The notes: generated from the letters alone by a model not told the origin. Counted from the stretch's first letter, positions 24,893 through 35,083 are shown. The stretch is 64,000 nt of DNA from Aliisedimentitalea scapharcae (GCF_045277565.1 NZ_CP123584.1:1922001-1986000); one strand, 5' to 3'. Made by a program: numbers and translations.

Positions 24893-27800
24893 TTATTCCG
24901 CCGCCTTGAGCGATGTTGATGCCTGCGTCGGAGGGCGTTTGTTGGCCCGCTGGCCCGTGGTTTCCTCGCCGATGTCCGCATCCCACAGGATTTCGGTTGT
25001 GGGCAGTTTGCGCATGGTCTTTTTCAGGCGCATGTCCTGAGCAATGCGGCTGGACCGGCCAGAGGTGATCCGCGCCAGCAGGCGCAGGACCAAGGCCGCA
25101 TAGGTCGACACCCAGACCCGCATGGCCAACAGGGATGGGGTGACAATCAGGGTCAGAATAGTCGCAATCCCAAGGCCAAAAACCACGGCCGTGGCCAGCT
25201 GCTTCCACCACAACGCCGTCGGGCTGTCGATCGAATACCCGCCGTTGATGAAATCCAGGCTCAGCCCGAACATCATCGGCGTCAGACCGGCCATCGTGGT
25301 GATGGTGGTCAGCAGAACCGGGCGAATCCGGGCCTCGGCGGTGCGGATGATCGCTTCGATCCGGGGCATGTGTCGGCTGAATTCCTGATATGTGTCGATC
25401 AGCACAATGTTGTTGTTCACCACGATCCCGGCCAAAGCCACGATCCCGGTGCCGGTCATGATGATCGAAAACGGCTGTTGCATCACCATCATGCCGATCA
25501 GAACGCCGGTCGTGGACAGCACCACCGCCAGCAACACCAGAACCGAGTTGTAGAAACTGTTGAACTGCGCCAGCAGGATGATGAACATCAACCCCAGCGC
25601 ACCGGCAAAGGCGTTCATCAGGAAGGCACCGGATTCAGCCTGTTCTTCCTGATCACCGGTCCATTCCCAGGTGATGGATTGGGACAGCGGGTCGGTGTCA
25701 AGCCATTCGGTGATCACTGCGATCCGTTCGCTGGGATTGACCGGGACAAACCGGGCACCCGCGTCCAGAGCCGTGCGCAGATCGTCGATGGTCGCGGCAC
25801 CGGTCAGCTGTACCAGCTCCAACTGTTCGCCCGTCGGTCTCTGGATGGTTTCACCCGTCGGCTGGCTGCCCTCGGGGACCGCCCTGAGCAGTGCCAGACG
25901 TTTTTCTGCGCCGGCCTCAGCGTCGGGCCCGACCACTTTCATCAGCCCCGGCAACACATCGGCTTTGACGTCATAAAACCGCTCCTGGTCGATGCGGCTG
26001 ATGGTGGCGACCTTTGGAACCGGTTTGCGGGTGATGAAGTTCGACAACGGCACCAATCCGTCGGCTGTGCGCAGCTTCAGGTTATCCAGGGTCGAAAGCA
26101 CCCGATCATGTTCAGGCAGACGGACGCGAATTTCGATTTCCTCGTCCGAGGAGTCGACCCGCATCGTATCCAGCAGAATGCCACGGGTCACCAGCTGAAC
26201 CATGGCCCCAACGGTGGCGACATCGGCGCCATAGCGCCCGGCCTTGGCGACATCGACGTCGATCTGCCAGTCGATACCGGGCAAGGGCAGGGTGTCTTCA
26301 ATCAGGGTCAGACCGGGGGTCTGGTCGAAGTGCGTCCGTGCCGCCAGTGCCGAACTCGTGAGATCTTCCCATTTGTCGCCGCGAATGCGCAGATGAATCG
26401 GTTTGCCCTGTCCGGGGCCCTGTTCCAACGCATTCAGTTCGGCTTCGAAACCAGGCAACTTGGCCAGTTCGGCCTTGAGCTCGTCGATCACGGTATTGCC
26501 GGTGAAATCGGTTGCGGTCACCTGTCGGGTCAGATGGCCATAGAACCAGGGTTCGGACTGGGTCGGGCGGTCTTCCCATGGGATGATTTCGAACTGAACC
26601 TGACCAACGGTATCTGCGGGGGATTGCCCGCCACCGGGCCCGCCGGTGTCCAGCCCGCCTTCGCCGGCAAAGGCAAAGACGTTGATCACCGCAGGGTGGG
26701 CCGAAATGACGTCTTCGACCTGCTGTACCATCGCGTCATTTTCCGTCAACGATGTATTGCCACGGGCCCGGACATAAACCGTGGCCTGTTCCGGTTCGGT
26801 GTCGACAAAGAATTCGACGCCACGAGAATTGGCAGGGAACAAAACGACCGCCACATAGAACACGCTGGCAAACACGGTACCGACCGCGACGATGGGCATG
26901 ATCGGATTGCCAACGAGAAACTTGATGAGATAGCCGAACGCAGTGTGGCGGTACCCTGGGCGCACGCGCTTGGGGGCACGTTCGATCCGCGCTGCACCCA
27001 ATGTGATGGACGCGGCAAAAGCCGAGAACACAAACAACACCGCCCCCAGGATCGATCCCATCAGGGGCGGCACCCCGACGCCAGGCAACAGATAGGATGA
27101 ATTCAGGACCTGCATGATGCCCAGAAACATGCCGTACATCGCAGGCGGTACCAAAATCACCCGCACCAGCCAGGGAAGTTTTGCACGCAACCAGTCAGAT
27201 CCATGCTGGAACACCCGGCTCATCCGGCCGGACACACCACCCACAACAGGCAGATACAGCAGCGCCACCAGCAGAGACGCGGACAAGACAAAGATCATGG
27301 TGACCGGCAACATGCCCATGAATTCGCCCGGAACGCCGGGCCAGAACAGCATCGGCAGGAAGGCGCAAAGCGTTGTGGCCGTGGACGAGACCACCGGCCA
27401 GAACATCCGCTGTGCGGCCTCGACATAGGCATGCATCGGACCAGTGCCTTCCTTGATCCGTTTGTCGGCATATTCGACCACCACGATGGCCCCATCGACC
27501 AACATACCGACCGCCAGGATCAGGCCGAACATCACCATGTTGGAAATGGTGACCCCCATCAGCGCCAAAAAGGCAAAACACAGCAGGAAAGAGGTCGGAA
27601 TCGCAAAACCAACCAGCATCGCCGCCCGGCTCCCCAATGCCGACAGGATGACGATCATGACCAGCGCAACGGCGGTCAGAACCGATCCTTCGAGCTGGCG
27701 CACCATCGACCCGACGACCCGGCTTTGGTCGTTCGACGTCCCGACGGTCACGGCGGCTTGCAGTTCGTTGGGCCACTTGCGCTGTGCCTCTGCCAAAGTC

Positions 27801-28699
27801 GCTTTGACCTCGTCAACGGTGTCGATCAGGTTGAACCCTTTGCGTTTGACCACTTGCAGGGCCAGGGTGTTTTCGCCGTCGAACCGGGCGGTGCCCTTGC
27901 GGTCTTCGAAGGTATAATTGATCTCGGCCAGCTCTCCCAGCGTCACCACCCGGTCGCCGTTGGTCTTGACCGGCAGCGCGTAGATGTCGCGCACGTCATC
28001 AAACGAGGATGGGATCTTGACCGAGAAGGTCCCCTGATCGGTTTCGACTTCGCCCGCTGCGATCAGCTGGTTGTTGTTTCGAACGACGTTGATCAGCTCC
28101 AGCGCGGTGACGTTATAGGCCTCCAGCCGCAGGGGGTCGATCAGTACTTCGACCATCTCGTCACGATTGCCGGCTATGCCCGCCTCGAGAACCGCATCCA
28201 GGGCCTCGAAATCGTCCTGAAGATCCTTGGCCAGCCTGGCCATGGTGCGTTCGGGCACGTCGCCGGTCAGGTTGACGATGACGATCGGGAATTCGGAAAA
28301 GTTGATTTCCTTGATGGTGTATTGTTCCGCCCCATCCGGAAAATCGGCCTGGGCCGTGTTCATCGCGTCGCGCACATCAGCAATGGTCGAACTTTTGTCC
28401 CACCCGAAATCGAACTCCAACAGCAGACCCGCATAGTTTTCCGCCGCGGTGGCGGTCATCTTTTCCAGCCCGTCGAGATCGACCATCTCGGTTTCCATCG
28501 GCTTGATTAGCAGGCTTTCGCTGTCCACCGCCGAAATACCCGGGAACTGTACCGATACAAACAGCATCGGGATGTCGATGTCCGGCTCGCCTTCCTTGGG
28601 CAGGCTGGCATAGGAAAAGGCCCCGACCAAAATCGAAATCGCGATAAAGGCCAGAACCATCCGGGCCCTGTCGGCGGCCCAATTGACGACGCCGATCAT
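24893..28699 (-). CDS. RND-family efflux transporter permease
   Basis: 1268 residues, longer than AcrB-type pumps (about 1030-1050), with extra sequence in the central region and a basic C-terminal tail of about 60 residues. It has the expected pattern: an N-terminal helix, a large periplasmic loop, a block of helices with AVGMLVDGAIVVVEY, then the same again (IVVNNNIVLIDTYQEF, ITTMAGLTPMMFG). The Asp in GMLVDGAIVV marks the usual proton-relay helix. It overlaps the upstream adaptor gene by 4 bp. No outer-membrane channel gene is present here. Substrate unknown: drugs, bile-like compounds or lipids. Confidence 0.92.
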   Translation of the reverse strand: MIGVVNWAADRARMVLAFIAISILVGAFSYASLPKEGEPDIDIPMLFVSVQFPGISAVDSESLLIKPMETEMVDLDGLEKMTATAAENYAGLLLEFDFGWDKSSTIADVRDAMNTAQADFPDGAEQYTIKEINFSEFPIVIVNLTGDVPERTMARLAKDLQDDFEALDAVLEAGIAGNRDEMVEVLIDPLRLEAYNVTALELINVVRNNNQLIAAGEVETDQGTFSVKIPSSFDDVRDIYALPVKTNGDRVVTLGELAEINYTFEDRKGTARFDGENTLALQVVKRKGFNLIDTVDEVKATLAEAQRKWPNELQAAVTVGTSNDQSRVVGSMVRQLEGSVLTAVALVMIVILSALGSRAAMLVGFAIPTSFLLCFAFLALMGVTISNMVMFGLILAVGMLVDGAIVVVEYADKRIKEGTGPMHAYVEAAQRMFWPVVSSTATTLCAFLPMLFWPGVPGEFMGMLPVTMIFVLSASLLVALLYLPVVGGVSGRMSRVFQHGSDWLRAKLPWLVRVILVPPAMYGMFLGIMQVLNSSYLLPGVGVPPLMGSILGAVLFVFSAFAASITLGAARIERAPKRVRPGYRHTAFGYLIKFLVGNPIMPIVAVGTVFASVFYVAVVLFPANSRGVEFFVDTEPEQATVYVRARGNTSLTENDAMVQQVEDVISAHPAVINVFAFAGEGGLDTGGPGGGQSPADTVGQVQFEIIPWEDRPTQSEPWFYGHLTRQVTATDFTGNTVIDELKAELAKLPGFEAELNALEQGPGQGKPIHLRIRGDKWEDLTSSALAARTHFDQTPGLTLIEDTLPLPGIDWQIDVDVAKAGRYGADVATVGAMVQLVTRGILLDTMRVDSSDEEIEIRVRLPEHDRVLSTLDNLKLRTADGLVPLSNFITRKPVPKVATISRIDQERFYDVKADVLPGLMKVVGPDAEAGAEKRLALLRAVPEGSQPTGETIQRPTGEQLELVQLTGAATIDDLRTALDAGARFVPVNPSERIAVITEWLDTDPLSQSITWEWTGDQEEQAESGAFLMNAFAGALGLMFIILLAQFNSFYNSVLVLLAVVLSTTGVLIGMMVMQQPFSIIMTGTGIVALAGIVVNNNIVLIDTYQEFSRHMPRIEAIIRTAEARIRPVLLTTITTMAGLTPMMFGLSLDFINGGYSIDSPTALWWKQLATAVVFGLGIATILTLIVTPSLLAMRVWVSTYAALVLRLLARITSGRSSRIAQDMRLKKTMRKLPTTEILWDADIGEETTGQRANKRPPTQASTSLKAAE

Positions 28700-29949
28700 T
28701 GGGTTGCCTCCCGAAGGGTGGGTGCAACAGCGACGCCCTTGGTGACGAAATCCTGTCCGACCACGATGATGTCTGCGGTTTCGGGCAACCCGTCCAACCA
28801 GACGCCATCCACTTCGTCACGCAACAGCTTGACCGGGATGAAATCGACCACATTGTCCGGCCCGACGGTTCGGACCCCAAGAACACCGGCATTGTTCAGT
28901 GTCAGCGCCGATTGAGGCACCTTATGAGCGTTTGCCCCGGCCGAAGAGATGGCGATATCCGCAGTTTGTCCGTCGCGAATGGACAGATCTTCGTTCGGAA
29001 CGGTGATTTCGACTTCGAATGTGCGGGTGGTCGGGTCAGCGGACCGGCTGAGGAAGGTGACATGACCGGTGATCCGCTCCCCGGTGGACAGCTCGGCACC
29101 GGCCAATGCACCGGGGATCACCCGGTTGACTTCGGATTCGGGGACAAAGCCGACAACCTTGATCGGATTCAGCTGGATGACCGTGCCGCACAGGCTGCCC
29201 GGTTGCATGAAGCTGCCCAATTCCGCGGTGTCGGTTTCCAACAGCCCGTTAAAGGGCGCGCGGATTGCAAGACGGGAGATGTCCCATTCTGCCGCCGCAA
29301 CAGCGGCCTCGGCCGCTTCGATCCCGGATGCCGTTGCCTCCAGCCCCGCTTCGGCGCTGGCAATCCCGGCTAGGGCGGCACGTTCGGACGCTTCGGCCGA
29401 AACCCGGCGGGTTTCAGATGCATACCCGCCTTCGGACAGTTTCTGCGCGGCGTTCAGGTTGATCTGGGCTTCGGCCAGACGGGCCTGTGTTTCGACCAGT
29501 TTGGCCTGCGCTTCGGGAACCCGGCTTTTGGCTTCGACCAGGCGGGCGCGGGCTTCGGCCAGATTGGCATCCCGAACACCGGGGTCCAGCTGGCACAACA
29601 ATTCGCCTTTGGTGATATGGGCACCCTTGCGCAACGGTTCGGACAACACGGTGCCCGCAGTTTCGGCGCGCACTTCGACCTGTCGGACGGCCCGTGTTTC
29701 CCCGCGCAGAACCACCGCACTGTCGATGGCCTGTGCTGCGCTGCGCATCACAACAACGCCGATGGCACCCGAAGTTTCAGCCGCAGCGGCGACAGCGTCC
29801 GCCATGCCGTCGCCGTCCGGTTCCGGGGCAGGAAGTTGTTCAGCTGCGGCATCATTGCGGGCAAAGGCCAGCAACGCTTCGCGCTGAAACACAGCAAAGA
29901 ACAGTCCGGCGGTTACCAGAATGGCGGTAAGAAGCGGGATCAGTCGCAT
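28696..29949 (-). CDS. RND efflux periplasmic adaptor (membrane fusion protein)
   Basis: 417 residues. A single N-terminal membrane segment (LIPLLTAILVTAGLFFAVF) is followed by a lipoyl-like half (VRAETAGTVLSEPLRKGAHITKGELLCQLD), a long alpha-hairpin coiled coil (AEARARLVEAKSRVPEAQAKL, cut here as one run of repeats) and beta-barrel domains (IRAPFNGLLETDTAELGSF). This is the HlyD/AcrA adaptor architecture. It is first in the operon, with the pump following and overlapping by 4 bp. A candidate operator lies about 80 bp upstream of its start. Confidence 0.9.
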   Translation of the reverse strand: MRLIPLLTAILVTAGLFFAVFQREALLAFARNDAAAEQLPAPEPDGDGMADAVAAAAETSGAIGVVVMRSAAQAIDSAVVLRGETRAVRQVEVRAETAGTVLSEPLRKGAHITKGELLCQLDPGVRDANLAEARARLVEAKSRVPEAQAKLVETQARLAEAQINLNAAQKLSEGGYASETRRVSAEASERAALAGIASAEAGLEATASGIEAAEAAVAAAEWDISRLAIRAPFNGLLETDTAELGSFMQPGSLCGTVIQLNPIKVVGFVPESEVNRVIPGALAGAELSTGERITGHVTFLSRSADPTTRTFEVEITVPNEDLSIRDGQTADIAISSAGANAHKVPQSALTLNNAGVLGVRTVGPDNVVDFIPVKLLRDEVDGVWLDGLPETADIIVVGQDFVTKGVAVAPTLREATQ

Positions 29950-30027
29950 ATTGGTCTTCTCTCAATCAAACACGGCAAGTCAATATTTCGAACGCAGTGG
30001 TTACCGGCGATATAGGTGTTGTCCAGA

Positions 30028-30045
30028 CTAAACTAACCAGTTCAG
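30028..30045. promoter_or_regulatory. Candidate TetR-like operator upstream of the RND operon
   Basis: CTAAACT-AACC-AGTTCAG: 7-bp arms with one mismatch around a 4-base centre. Size and symmetry suit a TetR/AcrR repressor, the usual regulator of such pumps, but no such gene is in the window. It lies between the divergent adaptor gene and the YfgM-like gene. Confidence 0.4.
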
Positions 30046-30207
30046 ATTATTTTTTTTCGCCTCGGGACGCAATATTGGGGGAAAATGCGGCTCGGCGGCC
30101 ACTTGGCTTGCCTGTTCTGGCGGGGTAAGAGATGTCCGACACCCTTGTTGGCCAATGGGATTGGCCCCCGGAAAACCCGGAAGCAAGTACAGGATAGAGG
30201 CCAGGAC

Positions 30208-30867
30208 ATGAGCGACACAGACAGTTTTATCGAAGAGGTGACCGAAGAGGTCCGCCGTGACCGTCTGTTTTTGATGCTCAAGCGGTATGGCTGGATTGGC
30301 GTGGTTGCGATTCTGGTGATCGTCGGTGGGGCCTCCTACCGTGAATACACCAAATCACAGGAACAGGCACAGGCACAGGCATTGGGCGACGCGTTGATCG
30401 GTGCCCTGGCCGCCAATGATGCGGCGGGCCGGGCCGATGCGCTTGGCAATGTGGCCACCGAGCAGGCGGGCAGCGCCGCAATCGCGGGTCTGTTGGCCGC
30501 TGGGGCCCTGGCCGAAGCTGGCGACACCGAAAAGGCGGTTGCCAAGCTGAAAGAGGTGGCGTTGCTGGGCGAGGTTCCGCAGATTTATCGCAATATCGCA
30601 ACCTTCAAGGCGCTGTTGCTGCAATCCGACACCCTGTCGGTCGCGGAACGCCGGCTGCAATTCGAATCCCTCGCCACACCTGGCGCGCCGTTGCGGTTGC
30701 TCAGCGAAGAGCAGCTGGCGCTGTTGGATATCTCCGAAGGGCAGTCCGAGGCTGCGATTGACCGTCTACAGGCCATCATTGTTGACTCCGAGGCCAGCTC
30801 GGACTTGAAACAGCGGGCCAGCCAAGTGATTGTGGCCCTTGGGGGGACACCTGCAGCGGCCTCCTGA
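30208..30867 (+). CDS. YfgM-like membrane-anchored TPR protein
   Basis: 219 residues. A short cytoplasmic N-terminus (MSDTDSFIEEVTEEVRRDRL) precedes a membrane helix (about residues 29-46) and a periplasmic tetratricopeptide-like helical domain. This is the layout of YfgM/Ancillary SecYEG subunits, encoded directly before bamB and der in many proteobacteria, exactly as here. In E. coli, YfgM associates with SecYEG and the chaperone PpiD. ATG 30208 is chosen because it begins the conserved region and follows AGAGGCCAGGAC. Confidence 0.85.
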   Translation: MSDTDSFIEEVTEEVRRDRLFLMLKRYGWIGVVAILVIVGGASYREYTKSQEQAQAQALGDALIGALAANDAAGRADALGNVATEQAGSAAIAGLLAAGALAEAGDTEKAVAKLKEVALLGEVPQIYRNIATFKALLLQSDTLSVAERRLQFESLATPGAPLRLLSEEQLALLDISEGQSEAAIDRLQAIIVDSEASSDLKQRASQVIVALGGTPAAAS

Positions 30868-30940
30868 TGGGTGGCCCGTGGCGACCAATGTTGGACGGGC
30901 AGGCGACAAGCAAGAAACAGAAAGACAGGGCAGACCCAAA

Positions 30941-32269
30941 ATGAAAGCAGCATTTTACCGCTCCCGCGCCGGTCTGGTGGCGCTTGGTTGTTCCGCTCTG
31001 GTCGGTCTTGCCGGGTGTTCTGAACGCGAAGTGATCCTGCCTGGGGTGCGCGAAGATATTCGCCCCAATCAGGCCGACGCGCTTGAGGTTGAAAACCGGT
31101 CGCAGGCGATTCGCCTGTCCAGTCAGTCCAGAAATGCATCCTGGCCCCAATCGCCGGGTATGCCAGTGTACCGGACGGACAATGCGGCCCTGTCTGCGGC
31201 ACCGCGCCTGCTCTGGAGCACCTCGATTGGTGAAGGCGATGGACGCCGCCAGCGGATCACGGCATCGCCCGTGGTTGGTGGCGGGTTGATTTACACGCTG
31301 GATGCCTCGTCGACCATCAGCGCCGTGTCGCCATCCGGACAGCGCGTCTGGCAGGCCACCATTCTACCGCCCCAGGACGGTGACGGAGAAGCCACCGGAG
31401 GCGGGATCGCCTTTCACAAGGGCACGCTGTATGTGTCATCCGGTTTTGGTGTGCTAACAGCCTTTGACGCAAAATCGGGTGCGCAACGCTGGCGTCAGGA
31501 ACTGGAAGCGACCGGAAGCGGCACGCCAACCGTGGTTGACAATTTCGTGTATCTGATCGCCGGAGACGACACCGGATGGGCCATCAATGCAGACAATGGG
31601 CGCATCCTGTGGCAAGTGACTGCAACCCCGAGCGCCGCGAATGTTCTGGGCGCACCGGCCCCCGTGGTCGCGTCCGAGCTGGCTGTGTTCAGTTTTGGGT
31701 CGGGTGATGTTGTTGCGACCTTTAAACGTGGCGGTTTGCGCCGCTGGGACGCGTCGGTGTCCGGGCGTCGGATAGGCAGCGCGTCAGCCCGCATTCTGGA
31801 TGTGACCGGCAGCCCGATGATCGTGGGAAACAAGATCGTTACCGGCAATCACTCGGGGCGGACCGTGGCGATGGATTCAGTCACGGGTCAGCGGATCTGG
31901 ACCCAGCACGAAGGGGCGTTGGGACCGCTTTGGCCCGCAGGTGACAGCCTGTTTTCGGTTACGGACACCAATTATCTCGCGCGTTTGGCCCAGTCCGATG
32001 GAGAAGTGATCTGGAAGGTAGAGTTGCCGGGATTTGTCAAAAACAAACCCAGGAAGCGGTCCGAGATCGTCGCCCACTACGGTCCTATTGTGGCAGGCGG
32101 GCAGGTCGTGCTGGCCTCCAACGACGGGCTCTTGCGCTTCTTCAAACCCGAAGATGGCTCTCTGGTGCGCAGCATCGAAGTGCCGGATGGGGCCACCACG
32201 GCTCCGGTCGTTGCGGGCGGAACACTGTACGTGGTTTCGACCAAGGGTGAATTGCACGCTTTCCGTTGA
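30941..32269 (+). CDS. bamB: BamB-like outer-membrane assembly lipoprotein (PQQ-type beta-propeller)
   Basis: 442 residues. The signal peptide ends in the lipobox LAGC, with Cys26 as the lipidated residue. The rest is an eight-bladed beta-propeller with repeated PQQ-like motifs (GLIYTLDASSTISAVSPSGQRVW, read as GLIYTLDA ... GQRVW; GTLYVSSGFGVLTAFDAKSG; GTLYVVSTKGELHAF). It should act in the BAM complex, which inserts beta-barrel proteins in the outer membrane. It follows the YfgM-like gene by 73 bp and precedes der by 50 bp. Confidence 0.9.
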   Translation: MKAAFYRSRAGLVALGCSALVGLAGCSEREVILPGVREDIRPNQADALEVENRSQAIRLSSQSRNASWPQSPGMPVYRTDNAALSAAPRLLWSTSIGEGDGRRQRITASPVVGGGLIYTLDASSTISAVSPSGQRVWQATILPPQDGDGEATGGGIAFHKGTLYVSSGFGVLTAFDAKSGAQRWRQELEATGSGTPTVVDNFVYLIAGDDTGWAINADNGRILWQVTATPSAANVLGAPAPVVASELAVFSFGSGDVVATFKRGGLRRWDASVSGRRIGSASARILDVTGSPMIVGNKIVTGNHSGRTVAMDSVTGQRIWTQHEGALGPLWPAGDSLFSVTDTNYLARLAQSDGEVIWKVELPGFVKNKPRKRSEIVAHYGPIVAGGQVVLASNDGLLRFFKPEDGSLVRSIEVPDGATTAPVVAGGTLYVVSTKGELHAFR

Positions 32270-32319
32270 CGCATGGATGCGCTATGAAGCGCGTCTGATT
32301 CAGAGATTGCAGGCCGCAA

Positions 32320-33792
32320 ATGTCGTTTACCCTCGCCGTCGTGGGGCGCCCGAATGTGGGCAAGTCCACGTTGTTCAACCGCCTAGTCGGCAAAAAGCTG
32401 GCGCTGGTCGATGACCAGCCCGGTGTGACTCGTGACCTGCGCGAAGGCGAAGCCCGTCTGGGTGATTTGCGCTTTACGGTGATTGACACGGCCGGGCTCG
32501 AAGATGCCACCGACAATTCGCTCGAGGGCCGGATGCGCCGCCTGACCGAACGGGCCGTGGACATGGCGGATATATGTCTGTTCATGATTGACGCCCGTGC
32601 CGGGGTCACGCCGATTGACGAAATGTTTGCCGAGATTTTGCGCAAACGGTCCGCGCATGTGATTCTGGCGGCCAACAAGGGCGAAGGCAGCGCCGCCGAC
32701 TCGGGCGTTATCGAAGCCTATGGGCTGGGGTTGGGCGAGCCGATCCGCCTGTCTGCCGAACATGGCGAAGGTTTGAACGACCTGTATTCCCAGCTGTTGC
32801 CGCTGTCCGAAGAATTCGAAAAGCGCGCCCGGGACGATGCGCCCGAAACGGACGTGGATCTGGACGACACTGACGAGGAGGGGGATGAATTTGACGATCT
32901 GCCCCCGCAGCCGACCGCTGAAAAACCGTTGCAAATCGCTGTGGTGGGGCGCCCCAACGCGGGCAAGTCGACGCTGATCAACAAGATCCTAGGCGAAGAC
33001 CGCCTGTTGACCGGTCCCGAAGCCGGCATCACCCGCGATGCCATTGCGCTGCGGCTGGACTGGCAGGGCACGCCCATGCGGATCTTTGACACCGCCGGAA
33101 TGCGCAAGAAGGCCAAAGTACAGGAAAAACTGGAAAAACTGTCGGTGTCAGACGGGCTGCGGGCGGTAAAGTTTGCCGAAGTCGTGGTGGTTCTTCTGGA
33201 TGCGGCAATTCCGTTTGAACAGCAGGATCTGCGCATTGCAGACCTGGCCGCGCGCGAAGGGCGTGCCGTGGTCGTGGCGGTCAACAAATGGGATGTCGAG
33301 GACGAAAAACAGGAAAAACTGCGCGCGCTCAAGGAAGCGTTCGAGCGGCTTTTGCCGCAACTGCGCGGTGCGCCGCTGATCACCGTGTCGGCCAAGACCG
33401 GCCGGGGGCTGGATCGGCTGCATGCGGCCGTGCTCAAGGCGTATGATGTCTGGAATCGCCGCGTGCCGACCGCGACCCTGAACCGTTGGTTGACAGGGAT
33501 GCTGGAACAGCACCCACCACCAGCGCCACAGGGTAAACGCATCAAGCTGCGCTATATGACCCAGGCCAAGACCCGGCCGCCCGGTTTTGTGGTGATGTGC
33601 AGCCATCCCGACAAGGTGCCAGAAGCCTATTCCCGCTATTTGATCAATGGGTTGCGTCAGGATTTTGATATGCCGGGCACGCCGATCCGATTGACGATGC
33701 GCGGGCAGAACGACAAGAACCCTTATAAGGGTCGCAAAAAACCTGGCTCGTCACGTTTGCGCAAACACCTCAAAACACCGGGCCGCGACTGA
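32320..33792 (+). CDS. der: Ribosome-assembly GTPase Der (EngA)
   Basis: 490 residues with the unique double-GTPase layout. The first G domain has GRPNVGKSTLFNR (residue 8 on) and DTAGLED; the second has GRPNAGKSTLINK (about residue 210) with DTAGMRKKAKV and NKWD. An acidic linker (DVDLDDTDEEGDEFDD) separates them, and a KH-like domain ends the protein with a basic tail (KGRKKPGSSRLRKHLK). Needed for maturation of the 50S subunit. Last gene of the yfgM-bamB-der group. Confidence 0.96.
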   Translation: MSFTLAVVGRPNVGKSTLFNRLVGKKLALVDDQPGVTRDLREGEARLGDLRFTVIDTAGLEDATDNSLEGRMRRLTERAVDMADICLFMIDARAGVTPIDEMFAEILRKRSAHVILAANKGEGSAADSGVIEAYGLGLGEPIRLSAEHGEGLNDLYSQLLPLSEEFEKRARDDAPETDVDLDDTDEEGDEFDDLPPQPTAEKPLQIAVVGRPNAGKSTLINKILGEDRLLTGPEAGITRDAIALRLDWQGTPMRIFDTAGMRKKAKVQEKLEKLSVSDGLRAVKFAEVVVVLLDAAIPFEQQDLRIADLAAREGRAVVVAVNKWDVEDEKQEKLRALKEAFERLLPQLRGAPLITVSAKTGRGLDRLHAAVLKAYDVWNRRVPTATLNRWLTGMLEQHPPPAPQGKRIKLRYMTQAKTRPPGFVVMCSHPDKVPEAYSRYLINGLRQDFDMPGTPIRLTMRGQNDKNPYKGRKKPGSSRLRKHLKTPGRD

Positions 33793-34132
33793 CTTCCTGC
33801 TCTCAGGGGGCCGGCGCTGCATTTTCCATTCCAGGCCCGACCGGTTGCATTTGCCGCAGTTCAAACCCCATGCTGGGACCTTGGCACAGGGGGCGGGACC
33901 TGTCCCAGAAGGCAAGCGGAACATGGGTGTTATGATGGAGACGTGGATGCATGATCCGGATCCCTGGTTCGCCACGTAACGTAGCAGCCGCCTGAACGCG
34001 GTTTTTCGCTTCGCCCCCTTGCCAAGCGGGCTGTGGGGCGGCACTTTGCCGAAACTGGCGCTGGTCTGACGTGCCCGGCTGCCTGAAAATGAATTTGACA
34101 GAGGCAGTCCGCTTTGGGGCTGGGGCCTGACC
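33793..34132. other. 340-bp gap without a supported gene
   Basis: Between der and the desaturase. Open frames occur on the minus strand, but their translations are rich in Arg, Pro and Gln and one runs deep into the desaturase, as shadows do. There is no clear terminator or tRNA. A degraded gene cannot be excluded. Confidence 0.5.
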
Positions 34133-35083
34133 ATGGATCTCAGAAGCTATACGCGCCAATTTGCGCACAGAGACAACCGGCTGGCATCGCTCAGCTATTT
34201 TGGTACTTTTGTGGTCTATTTCACCTCTCTCTATCTGGCGATTGCCTATGCGTCCAATGGCTTGATCCTGGTTGTCGCCGGGATGGTGCATGCCTTTTCT
34301 GCTGTGCGTCTCTACGTGTTGCAGCATGACTGTGGGCATCATTCGCTGTTTGAAAGCCGCAGCCAGAACGAACTGGCTGGCCACGTCCTGTCTCCGTTCA
34401 CCTTTGCACCCTTTGAAGTGATGAAGCAGAACCACAATCTGCACCACGCGGGGGTCGGCAATCTGGAACAGCGTGAAACCGGCGAAATTCACACCATGAC
34501 CCTACGTGAATGGAAGCAGGCAGGGTTCGGAACCCGACTGTTCTATCGTCTCTATCGCAGCCCTTGGATCCTGATCCCGGTCGGGTCCATGTTCACCTAT
34601 TTCATTCGCTACCGCTGGCCCAAGAATACGATGCGTTTCGGCGTGGCAGGCGTGCTGTTGCACAATGTGTCCATCGTGGTTTTTCTTGGATGTCTCTACG
34701 CTTTGGCAGGGACAACTGGCGTGCTGATCTGGTTGTTGTTCTCCTTTGTGGGGGGGATGATCGGGGTGTTTCTGGTCTATTTGCAACACAATTTCGAAGA
34801 CACCTATTGGGGCCGGCGCCCGGATCTGGACCCGCAAAGGGCCGCGATCCAAGGGGCATCCTGTCTGGACTTCGGGTGGTTCTTTGATTTGGCTGTGGCC
34901 AATATCACCCTGCATGACATCCATCATTTCAACGCGCGGATTCCCTCCTATCGGCTCAGAACCTGTCACCATTCGATGCCCGAAGACATGGCTCCGCGTC
35001 GAATCGGGTTTATAGAGGCGGTTCAGGCGCTAAAGCTCAAGTTGTGGGACGAAGACCGCCAGCGGCTGGTTCCCTTTCCCTGA
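34133..35083 (+). CDS. Membrane fatty acid desaturase family protein
   Basis: 316 residues. All three histidine boxes of the membrane di-iron desaturases are present: HDCGHH (65-70), HNLHH (101-105) and DIHHFNARIP (about 263). Four to six hydrophobic helices lie between them. The substrate could be an acyl lipid or a carotenoid-like or sphingoid compound; the last box and overall size resemble bacterial acyl-lipid desaturases and would fit cold adaptation of membranes. Transcribed alone. Confidence 0.88.
   Translation: MDLRSYTRQFAHRDNRLASLSYFGTFVVYFTSLYLAIAYASNGLILVVAGMVHAFSAVRLYVLQHDCGHHSLFESRSQNELAGHVLSPFTFAPFEVMKQNHNLHHAGVGNLEQRETGEIHTMTLREWKQAGFGTRLFYRLYRSPWILIPVGSMFTYFIRYRWPKNTMRFGVAGVLLHNVSIVVFLGCLYALAGTTGVLIWLLFSFVGGMIGVFLVYLQHNFEDTYWGRRPDLDPQRAAIQGASCLDFGWFFDLAVANITLHDIHHFNARIPSYRLRTCHHSMPEDMAPRRIGFIEAVQALKLKLWDEDRQRLVPFP

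Noticed and set aside
25370..27100. Long open frame antisense to the RND permease
   Set aside because: Composition is His/Gln/Arg-rich; the sense strand is clearly coding.
33803..34492. Minus-strand frame running from the der-desaturase gap into the desaturase
   Set aside because: Its upstream half is a shadow of the desaturase and the rest has no recognisable domain or start signal.
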